From Bacillota bacterium (GTDB taxonomy: Bacteria; Bacillota_E; JAJZYS01; JAJYTV01), in NCBI GenBank assembly GCA_021845645.1, contig JAJZVM010000101.1, forward strand, positions 1-14,413: a stretch of 14,413 nt of DNA. Direction: 5' to 3'. Each line of letters starts with the position of its first letter. Positions within the stretch are counted from its first letter, which is position 1. The notes under the pieces were generated by a model. It saw only the letters and a list, made by a program, of their open reading frames with translations. It made no database searches and was not told the origin of the DNA. Positions 6,516 through 13,248 of the stretch are shown here, piece after piece. The translations under genes were made by a program, and so were the position numbers.

Positions 6516-7219
6516 TATGGTTCCTCCTTGGTGGCCTGGATGCCGGTCTTCTCGTCGATGCAGAGGACGACCGCGTCCTCGGGCGGGTTCTCGTAGATGG
6601 ACACAATCGCGTTGACCTTGTCGCGGAAGGCGGGATCGATGCTGTACAGCCACATCTGCACCCGATGGGGATGCAGGGCGTTCTGCTGCAGGGTGCGCCA
6701 GACGCTGCTGCGGCTCATCGGCACCACCGACTGTACCGCCTGGGTGAGGGTGCTCACGGTCCAGTCGTTCTCCTCACCGAAATCCAGTTGCGCGTGCGAA
6801 GCGGCCTCGTGTGCCTCGTACCGCCGCTGTACTGCTTTGAGGCGGGCAATCACCTCCGCGGGCGAGGCGGACTTGACGATGTAGTCATCGCCCCCGAGCC
6901 CCAGGCCGCGTATCTTGTCGACATCGCTTTCTCGCGCACTAAAGAACAAGATCGGCAGGTCGCGCTGCGCGCGGATCTGCCGGCACAGTTCAAAGCCGCT
7001 CCTTCCCGGCAGCATGACGTCCAGCAGGACACAATCGACGGCTTCGCGGTCGAGCACCTCTGCGGCGCCCGCCGCGTCGGCTGCGGCATTCACCCCGAAC
7101 CTATCGCTCTCGAGGAAGTCGCGCATCAGATCGACGATGCTCGCATCGTCGTCGACGACGAGTACCTTCCACGTCTGTTCTCCCAAATGCGCATCCCACC
7201 CAGTCGTTTCCCGCCTCAC
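6500..7219 (-). pseudogene. Response-regulator receiver domain fused to IS630 transposase fragment
   Basis: One open frame of 239 residues joins two unrelated pieces. Residues 18-135 are a CheY-like receiver domain: acidic cluster Asp23-25, phospho-acceptor Asp67 in LLDVMLPGRSG, Ser94 and Lys116. The usual Pro after the lysine is Ser here. The linker AQLDFG, where the OmpR-type winged helix should begin, ends near residue 149. From about residue 152 the protein is IS630-type transposase, with a helix-turn-helix (SRSSVWRTL), ALHPHRVQMWLYSIDP, and VVLCIDEKTG with the first catalytic Asp. It then reads out of the transposase into LysR upstream sequence and stops inside lysR codons (16-base overlap). 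The output domain is lost, so I call a pseudogene, although a stable chimera is possible. The GTG at 7219 is uncertain; a TTG at 7186 is an alternative. No histidine kinase is nearby. Confidence 0.75.
6533..6764 (-). mobile_element. IS630-family transposase internal fragment
   Basis: About 230 bases encode the middle of an IS630-type transposase: the second half of the DNA-binding region through to the first DDE aspartate in IDEKTGIQA. Both ends of the gene and the terminal inverted repeats are missing. Its flanks are receiver-domain sequence and the lysR ribosome-binding site, so this is a remnant left by insertion and deletion. It cannot move by itself. Confidence 0.75.
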
Positions 7220-7285
7220 TCATGAGCAAGTCTTGGTTTGCCACCCGTAACGTACCATGGAGAGGGCCAGCGGAGGAGTGACGGC

Positions 7286-8554
7286 TTGCGCGAAGACAGG
7301 ACCCGGCGAGGACTCCTGCGTAACCGGAACTACGTGGTCCTCCTGGCCGGTCAGGCCGTGTCACAGGTAGGCAACGCGTTCTACCCGCTGGCGATCTACT
7401 GGTTCACCTTCTCTCTCACAAGGAGCAGCCGGGACCTCGGCTATCTGGCGACTGTGATCAGCCTCACGGCTCTCGTCAGCATGCTGACGGGTGTGCTGGT
7501 CGATCGCTGGGACCGTCGCAAGACCATGGTCTGGGCGGACGTCGCGCGTGCCGTCCTGGCGGCTGGGCTCGCGCTGCTCGCGGGATTCGGGCACCTTGGG
7601 CTGATCGCGATCTTCGCCTTCGCACTATTCCTAGGCCTCGTTGGCAACCTTTTCGGACCGGCGCAGATTTCCCTCCTGCCGAACGTGGTCGGCATGGAGG
7701 AACTCGGCGCGGCGAGCGGTCTCAACCAGGGGATATCGGCAGGCGCCGGTCTCGTCGGCACGAGTATCGGCGGATTCCTGATGGGGATGTTCGGGCCGGC
7801 GACGCTGCTGGGCCTGGACGCGGCGAGTTTCGTCGTCTCCTTCCTGTCGGTTGGTTTCCTGCGCCTTCCTCGCTCGGCGACGCTGCCGCAGGGACACGGC
7901 CGCGAGGACGGACGCCCCGCGCGCAGGTTCCTCGGGGAACTCGTGGAAGGTCTACGTCTCGTCTACGGCAACGGCTTCTTCCTCCGCATCGCCCTGGTCG
8001 GCGCCTTGGTCAATTTCGCCTTCATGCCCCTCAACGTGTTGGACGTCATGTGGGTGCGCACGGTGCTGCACTTGGGGGCTTTCGCCTACGGCATGCTGGG
8101 AGCCGCTGTGACCGTTGGCGTGATCGCCGGCAGCGTCGCCGCCGGTCCGCTCATGCGGCGCGTGGATCCGGTGCGCCTCATGCTCTCGTCGCTGGCGCTG
8201 ACCGCCATCGCCTTCGCCGCCTTCTCCCGGCTGCCGTACTACCTGCCGGACCTCGCGGTGCTGGTCGTGCTCGGCGTCGGCATCGGCATCGTCAACCCGG
8301 TGGCCCTGACGCTCTTTCAGCGCGCGATTCCCCAGCACCTGATGGGACGGGCGGTCGGTGCCCTGCTGGCCACGATGCAGGCTGCCTCGCCCTTAGGCGC
8401 CATGATCGCGGGGTTCCTCGCGACGGCCCTGCCACTGTCCACCGTCTTTCTGCTCGGGGCCGCCCTAATGCTGGCCACGCTCCTGCTCGCGTTCCGCATG
8501 CCGCGGCCGCTTGAGATGCCTGCGGACACGGTGCCTCCGGCGCATCCCCAATGA
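7286..8554 (+). CDS. MFS transporter (12-helix, EntS/MFS_3-like exporter)
   Basis: This is an inner-membrane major facilitator, probably a proton-driven exporter of a small molecule. The 422-residue protein has about 12 hydrophobic helices in two halves around a basic loop (PRSATLPQGHGREDGRPARRF). Motif A is clear as GVLVDRWDRRKTM after helix 2, and GLNQGISAGAGLVGTSIGGFLMG is typical of the MFS_3/EntS-like group. I chose TTG at 7286 because GGAGGAG (7272-7278) lies seven bases upstream; an earlier in-frame TTG at 7238 lacks such a signal. It is divergent from the truncated response regulator, so that regulator may once have controlled it. The gene appears intact. Substrate is not predictable; drug, siderophore or macrolide export are all possible. 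Confidence 0.88.
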   Translation: MREDRTRRGLLRNRNYVVLLAGQAVSQVGNAFYPLAIYWFTFSLTRSSRDLGYLATVISLTALVSMLTGVLVDRWDRRKTMVWADVARAVLAAGLALLAGFGHLGLIAIFAFALFLGLVGNLFGPAQISLLPNVVGMEELGAASGLNQGISAGAGLVGTSIGGFLMGMFGPATLLGLDAASFVVSFLSVGFLRLPRSATLPQGHGREDGRPARRFLGELVEGLRLVYGNGFFLRIALVGALVNFAFMPLNVLDVMWVRTVLHLGAFAYGMLGAAVTVGVIAGSVAAGPLMRRVDPVRLMLSSLALTAIAFAAFSRLPYYLPDLAVLVVLGVGIGIVNPVALTLFQRAIPQHLMGRAVGALLATMQAASPLGAMIAGFLATALPLSTVFLLGAALMLATLLLAFRMPRPLEMPADTVPPAHPQ

Positions 8555-8707
8555 AGAACGCGCCAGCGGCCCGCCCTATGCAGCCCTGCGTACGTTGCGA
8601 ACGGGTAGCTGCCGCTTGCCTTCGGTTCACTTCGACTTCCTTGGCCACCTTTACAGTCGCAAGGGCGATTGTCCGGTACTCGATCGAGCATCCTCACAGA
8701 GAGCGCG

Positions 8708-8990
8708 ATGGGATCGCACCCGAAACAGGGGCCGACGATACTTCATCCTCGTTCGCGGCGTCCTCGTCTGGGGCCTGGGGGGTGCGCTCCTAGGCGCGGC
8801 CTTGCAATGGATCTGGAGATCGCCGTCGTTTCATCCGTGGCCAAACTTTCTCGGCAACGCGACGGTCTTTTGTCTCATCGGGTACTTCTGGGGGCGATGG
8901 AGGTGGAATGACCGAGAACTCCAACACCTGAAAGGCAATGATGTACCGACAGCAGTTCCATCGGAGCACCTGCGTCGGCGCTCAATTTGA
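8708..8990 (+). pseudogene. Small two-helix membrane protein, apparent +1 frameshift
   Basis: The frame ending at 8990 encodes YFILVRGVLVWGLGGALLGA and then FLGNATVFCLIGYFWGRWRW, two hydrophobic helices of a small uncharacterised family in which 'FILVRGVLVWG' and 'GYFWGRW' are characteristic in my reading. No start codon precedes this in frame near its beginning. An ATG at 8708, with AGAGAG upstream, opens MGSHPKQG in the neighbouring frame. Removing one G from the GGGG at 8728-8731 joins the two as MGSHPKQGRRYFILVRG, which looks like the natural N-terminus. The result is either a real one-base insertion or a sequencing error in a homopolymer. It follows the MFS gene after about 150 bases without other features. 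No function is assigned. Confidence 0.55.
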
Positions 8991-9089
8991 GGACCTCCTC
9001 TGCTCGGTACGGTCCCAGCATGAGGGTGCGCGGTCACCGGGCGGTGCAGCGACCGGTCATCGCAGGCACACCTTCAGGCCACAGAATGG

Positions 9090-9434
9090 TCACAAGAGAT
9101 GTGCGGCGAGTGCCAGCGGAATCTTGGCGAGGTAGAGGAAGCCGAAGATGTAGAAGGGTTTGCGGCCATACATGTCGGAGAGGCGCCCGTAGAGCGGCAC
9201 CGTCACGGAACTGGCCAGGATGTAGCCCGTAAACACTCAGGCATAGAGGTTGAAGCCCTTGAGTTCGCTGATGATCACGGGCATCGCCGTCGAGACGACC
9301 GTCTGGTCGAGCGACGAGAAGAACATGGCGATCATCACCGCCACGAGAGCGATCTAGCGCTTGTCGCCGGTGATCTGGTTGGTGGTCTGCAATTGGCGCA
9401 CCGGTCTTGCCGGCACCAGCGCGGGATCCCGCAT
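9090..9434 (-). pseudogene. N-terminal piece of DHA2 multidrug transporter, inverted, with two internal stops
   Basis: The ATG at 9434 has AGGAGGAG seven bases upstream and begins MRDPALVPARPVRQLQTTNQ. Read through, codons 28-98 are the first two helices and motif A of a 14-helix DHA2/EmrB-type transporter: [63 protein letters not shown]. The frame is broken by TAG at codon 27 (9354-9356) and TGA at codon 66 (9237-9239). In this family both places normally hold tryptophan (KRW, YAW), so each looks like TGG with one G-to-A change. After GRKPFYIFG the frame continues as a hydrophobic but poorly matching stretch to a stop at 9090. The remainder of the same transporter type lies on the opposite strand from about 9513, so this piece appears inverted. 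Confidence 0.8.
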
Positions 9435-9458
9435 GGCTGGACTCCTCCTGACCTGACA

Positions 9459-10775
9459 ATGGGGGGACGGCGCGAGAGCTTCGGATGGCGCGGCACACGG
9501 GCACGGGCCCGCGGCGCCATGATGAGCATGCCCCGGGCGACGATCGGCGACATCTTCAACCCCCGCGAACGCGGCCGCTGGATGGGCCTGATCATGGGCG
9601 TCTTCGGCGTCTCCACCATCATCGGGCCGGCGCTCGGCGGCTTCATCACCGACAACTGGAGCTGGCACTGGGTGTTCTACATCAACATGCCCGTCGCCCT
9701 GATCGCGCTCGGGCTGGTGATCTACGCCCTGCCTTCGGTGCGCACCGACCACCACCACCACATCGACTGGTGGGGCAGCCTGACGCTCGCCGCCTTTCTG
9801 GTTCCCGTCCTGCTCGCCGTGACCTGGGGCGGCTCGACCTACGCCTGGGGCTCCTGGCGGGAGATCGGTCTCTTCGCCTTCTCGGCCGCGATGCTTCTCC
9901 TGTTCCTCTTCAACGAGAGCCGCGCGGAGGAGCCGATCATCGCCCTCGAGTTCTTCCGCAACGGCACCTTCAGCTCCACCATGATCGTGACCCTGATGGT
10001 GTCGATGTCGATGTTCGCCGTGATGCTGGTGCTGCCGATCTACGTGCAGGGCGTGCTCGGCATGAACGCCGAGAACAGCGGCTACCTCCTGACGCCGATG
10101 ATGCTGAGCTTCATCGTCACGAGCATCGCGGGCGGCCAGATCATCACCTGCACCGGCAAGTACAAGGCGCTCGTCTTCATCGGCGGCCTCGTCATGGTGC
10201 TGGGATCCCTGCTGCTGACGCGGCTCACCGTCTCCTCGCACTGGTCCGAGGTCATGGTGGACATGGTGGTGCTGGGCGTCGGCATCGGCTCCCTGATGCC
10301 TGCGATGGGCGTGATCGTGCAGAACCTCTTCCCCTACCGCGTCCTCGGGACCGTCAACGCGACCCAGCAGATGGGCAACTCGCTCGGTGGCGCCATCGCA
10401 TCGCCGATCCTCGGCACGGTCCTCGCGACGAGCTTCGCGGCGCTCCTGCCGAAGCGGCTGCCGCTCGCGCTGCAGAAGATGTTCGCGCTTCTGACCCCCG
10501 CCCAACGCAAGGCCTTCTCGGATCCCCAGGGCATCATCAGCGTGCCGGGCCAGAACGCCATCCACCAGCAGTTCAAGGCCTTGGGCCACCAGGGCGAGGC
10601 GCTGTTCCGCAGCTTCATCCACGCGGTCAGGTCCGCCCTCACCGCCTCGATCCGGGAACTCTTCTGGGTTGGTCTGGGCTTCGCCGTGCTGGCGCTCCTC
10701 GGCACCTTCCTGATCCGGGAGGTGCAGCTGAAGCAGCAGGAGTTCTACCAGGAAGGCGGCGCCGAAGGCCGCTGA
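9459..10775 (+). pseudogene. C-terminal part of DHA2 multidrug transporter, lacking its N-terminus
   Basis: Family sequence begins at GAMMSMPRATIGDIFNPRER near 9513 and runs to the stop at 10775. It includes the motif C-like stretch FGVSTIIGPALGGF, then about ten further hydrophobic helices of the 14-helix DHA2 proton-drug antiporters, a loop rich in Gln and His near the last helices, and a basic tail. An ATG at 9459 keeps the frame open but has no ribosome-binding site, and the 18 residues after it are Arg-rich and unlike the family. The ATGs at 9519, 9522 and 9528 are internal to the domain. Helices 1 to about 3, including motif A, are missing here and their counterpart is on the minus strand just upstream. 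The remaining frame has no stops, so the break may be recent. A transport function is unlikely without helices 1-3. Confidence 0.82.
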
Positions 10776-10811
10776 CGCAGGTGTTTGGCGCCCGCACAAG
10801 GTGCGTCCATC

Positions 10812-10840
10812 GGACCCGGGAGGCCCTGCCTCCCGCGTCC
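10812..10840 (+). terminator. GC-rich hairpin after the transporter fragment
   Basis: GGAC-C-CGGGAGG (10812-10823) pairs with CCTCCCG-C-GTCC (10829-10840) around a CCCTG loop, with one C-C mismatch. There is no T tract. It lies 37 bases after the transporter stop and could act as a transcription barrier or attenuator before the CoA-ligase gene. Confidence 0.45.
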
Positions 10841-10974
10841 CTCCGCATGGGCCCACGGCCCCGCGCGATGACCGCTGGCCGCCTCGCGGCATAGACAAGG
10901 GCGAAGCCATGCGCGTTGCCGCGAACGGCCGGGGCGCGCCCGGTCGTCCGGGGCCAGAACCAGGGGGATGCCAG

Positions 10975-12324
10975 TTGCCGGACCTTAGCTATCCGAGATC
11001 TCCGGACGGACGCTACTACGACGAGCGCGAAACCTGGCCGCGCGACCGCATGCGGGCGTTCCAGCTCGAGCGCCTGAGGCGGCAGGTCGCCTACGCGTAC
11101 GAGCACACCCTCTTCTACCGCCGCAAGCTCGATCAGGCGGGCGTGCATCCGGCGGACATCCAGACGCTCGACGACATCCGCCGCGTTCCCTTCACCACCA
11201 AGGAGGAACTCCTCTCGGACCAGCACAGCTCACCCCTCTACGGCACGGTCACGGGCGTGCCCCCGGAACTCGCGCAGCGGCTGCACTTCACCTCCGGCAC
11301 CACCGGTCGCCCCGTCCACGTGCTCGACACCGGCAACGACTTTCTCGGCTTCTACCGCGCGTACGCCCGCGGCCTCTACGCCATGGGCGTGCGCGCGGAG
11401 GACGTCGTGATGTGCGCCTTCGGCTACGGACCCTGGATCGGCTACTGGTCGGGGTTCCACGCGGCGCAGGACATCGGCTGCCTCGTCATCCCGGTCGGCG
11501 GCATGTCGACGGAACAGCGCATCGACATCATCGAGCACTACGGCGTCACGGTGCTCGGCTGCACGCCGTCGTATGCCCTGCACATGGCCGAGACGGCCAG
11601 GCGGCTCGGCAAGGACCTCTCACGCTCCAAGATCCGCATCACCTGGCATACCGGCGAGGCGGGGGCCGCCATTCCCTCGACGCGGGCCCGCATCGAGGAT
11701 GCGTTCGGCGCGCGCGTCTGCGACCTCCCCGGCCTCACCGAGATCGCCGCCTGGGGCTTCTCCTGCGCCGAGGAGTCCGGCCTCGACCATATCCACGAGG
11801 ACTACGCCTACCCCGAGGTGCTGGACATCGACACGGGCGAACCCGTGGCCCCGGGCGGAACGGGAGAACTCGTCCTGACGTCGCTCTACCGCCAGGCACT
11901 GCCGCTCCTGCGCTACAGAACGCGCGACATCGTGCGGCTGGCGGACAGGGACTGCCCCTGCGGACGCACACTCCTGTCGATCGAGGGCGGCGTCCTCGCG
12001 CGCCTCGACGACATGAAGAAGATCCGCGGCGTCGTCGTCTACCCGACGCAGATCGAGGAGGTGGTGCGGCGCTACCCGGAGGTCGCCGAGTTCCAGGTGC
12101 GCATCTGGCGCCGCGGCAACCTCGACGAGGTCACGGTGCTGCTGGACCTCGGCAGGACCGCACCGCCCGACGAGGTGCTGAGCCTCGTGGAACGCATGGC
12201 CCACGACCTGCGCCGCTCGGTCGGCATCCGCGTGGACGTGCGGGCAGCCACGCCGAACTCCCTGCCGCGCTGGGACCACAAGGCCCGCCGCGTCCGCGAC
12301 GAGCGCACGGAAGTGCCCTTCTGA
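10975..12324 (+). CDS. Phenylacetate-CoA ligase-like AMP-forming enzyme (PaaK family)
   Basis: This cytoplasmic adenylate-forming enzyme activates a carboxylic acid, typically phenylacetate or another aromatic acid, to its CoA thioester with ATP. Motifs in order are LQ..RL-like FQLERLRRQVAYAYEHTLFY at the start, the phosphate-binding HFTSGTTGRPVHV, the variant LPGLTEIAAWG where the family usually has YGLTE, LLRYRTRDIVRL, a CPCGRT pair of cysteines, and DDMKKIRGVVVYPTQIEE near the hinge to the C-terminal domain. The length of 449 residues fits the PaaK family (about 430-440). I favour TTG at 10975, with AGGGGG seven bases upstream; an ATG at 10909 would add 22 non-conserved residues. Other paa genes are absent, so the substrate is not fixed. 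It lies downstream of the broken transporter, converging on the SDR gene across a terminator. Confidence 0.88.
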   Translation: MPDLSYPRSPDGRYYDERETWPRDRMRAFQLERLRRQVAYAYEHTLFYRRKLDQAGVHPADIQTLDDIRRVPFTTKEELLSDQHSSPLYGTVTGVPPELAQRLHFTSGTTGRPVHVLDTGNDFLGFYRAYARGLYAMGVRAEDVVMCAFGYGPWIGYWSGFHAAQDIGCLVIPVGGMSTEQRIDIIEHYGVTVLGCTPSYALHMAETARRLGKDLSRSKIRITWHTGEAGAAIPSTRARIEDAFGARVCDLPGLTEIAAWGFSCAEESGLDHIHEDYAYPEVLDIDTGEPVAPGGTGELVLTSLYRQALPLLRYRTRDIVRLADRDCPCGRTLLSIEGGVLARLDDMKKIRGVVVYPTQIEEVVRRYPEVAEFQVRIWRRGNLDEVTVLLDLGRTAPPDEVLSLVERMAHDLRRSVGIRVDVRAATPNSLPRWDHKARRVRDERTEVPF

Positions 12325-12332
12325 GGACACGA

Positions 12333-12365
12333 GAGCTCCGGGCCGGGAAGGCCCGGAGCTCTCTG
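12333..12365. terminator. Strong bidirectional hairpin terminator
   Basis: A perfect 14-base-pair stem, GAGAGCTCCGGGCC with GGCCCGGAGCTCTC, encloses GGGAA. It sits between two converging genes, eight bases after the ligase stop and 12 bases beyond the end of the SDR gene. It can serve both directions, although neither side has a long T run. Confidence 0.8.
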
Positions 12366-12377
12366 CGCCACTCCGGC

Positions 12378-13163
12378 TCAGTTCGGAGCGTAGCGGTCGA
12401 CCATGCCGGCGAACATGCGGTCGAGCAGGCCGGGCGCGAGTCGTGCCATCCAGACCAGCGCCCGCGTCTCGACGACCTCCCTGCGCTCCTGCTCGATCGC
12501 CCGGGCGATGCGCGCCGCCACCAGGTCAGGGCTCTGGCGGCGCCGTCGCGTCGCCGGTGCCGCGACGCCCTCGCCGCGGATGGTGGTGCGGTCAAAGTCG
12601 GTTTCGGTCTCAGGCGCGCAGTAGTTCACGACGCGGACGCCGTAGCGCCTCAGTTCCATGCGCATGCCGTCCGTGAGCGCGTCGAGCATGCTTTTCGTGC
12701 CGGCGTAGGGCGCAAGGAGTGGCAGGGTGCGCTTCGAGAGTCCCGACGAGACATTGCAGACGAGGCCCCTGCTTTCCCTCAGCGCCGGCAGCGCGGCCTG
12801 CAGAGCGAAGATGGGCCCGTAGACGTTGGTGCGCACGAGCCGATCGAGGTCCGTTTCCGCGATGCGCTCCAGAGGACCGAAGTAACCGACGCCGGCATTG
12901 TTGACGAGGACGTCGAGCCGCCCGAGACGCTCGCCCACCTCCGCGAAGGCACGGCGCACAGCCTCGCCGTCGGCAATGTCCACCGTCACGGCGACAGCCG
13001 TCGCGCCGGCCGACGCGAGTTCCCCCGCAAGTTCCTCGAGCAGTTCTCCTCGCCGGGCCATCAGCGCGACTTTGGCTCCCTTGCCCGCGAGGTGTTTCGC
13101 GAGCGAGCGGCCGATGCCGGACGAAGCCCCGGTGATGGCGACGACCCTATCGCTGAACTCCAT
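12378..13163 (-). CDS. Short-chain dehydrogenase/reductase (classical SDR)
   Basis: This is an NAD(P)-dependent oxidoreductase of 261 residues with a Rossmann fold. The cofactor motif TGASSGIG is at residues 11-18, the adenine-binding Asp62 is in VDIAD, NNAG is at 88-91, the catalytic Ser is 139/140 in NVSSG, and the YAGTK motif gives Tyr153 and Lys157. Arginines near residues 37-38 (LMARRGE) suggest a preference for NADP, which is inference. The ATG at 13163 has GGGAGG six bases upstream; an in-frame GTG at 13208 adds only a basic, unconserved stretch. It follows an FGGY-type sugar kinase on the same strand after 85 bases and probably belongs to the same operon, which would suggest polyol or sugar oxidation. 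The substrate is unknown. Confidence 0.92.
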   Translation of the reverse strand: MEFSDRVVAITGASSGIGRSLAKHLAGKGAKVALMARRGELLEELAGELASAGATAVAVTVDIADGEAVRRAFAEVGERLGRLDVLVNNAGVGYFGPLERIAETDLDRLVRTNVYGPIFALQAALPALRESRGLVCNVSSGLSKRTLPLLAPYAGTKSMLDALTDGMRMELRRYGVRVVNYCAPETETDFDRTTIRGEGVAAPATRRRRQSPDLVAARIARAIEQERREVVETRALVWMARLAPGLLDRMFAGMVDRYAPN

Positions 13164-13217
13164 GGCAACCCTCCCACGGGTCCGGCCTTTCCCCCTGCCG
13201 GCCCCCATGGGATGTTC

Positions 13218-13244
13218 GCCCGCAGGGCCGTGGGACCTGCGGGC
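13218..13244 (-). terminator. Hairpin in the gap between kinase and SDR genes
   Basis: GCCCGCAGG and CCTGCGGGC form a 9-base-pair stem with a nine-base loop, just after the kinase stop at 13249. There is no T run. It may stabilise the upstream message or reduce transcription into the SDR gene rather than fully end it. Confidence 0.45.
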
Positions 13245-13248
13245 AGGT

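Noticed and set aside
9237..9356. Reassigned stop codons or selenocysteine/pyrrolysine in the transporter piece
   Set aside because: Two different stops at Trp positions, no recoding signal seen, and the piece is already cut off from the rest of the gene by inversion.
9090..9512. A phase-variable invertible switch
   Set aside because: I find no long inverted repeats at the segment edges and no invertase gene nearby, and helix 3 sequence seems lost, so simple flipping would not restore the protein.
9354..10910. A 518-codon open frame on the minus strand opposite the transporter
   Set aside because: Its product is a run of Glu, Gln, His, Asp and Arg without domains. It is the antisense shadow of a GC-rich membrane-protein gene, and only its last part coincides with the true inverted N-terminus.
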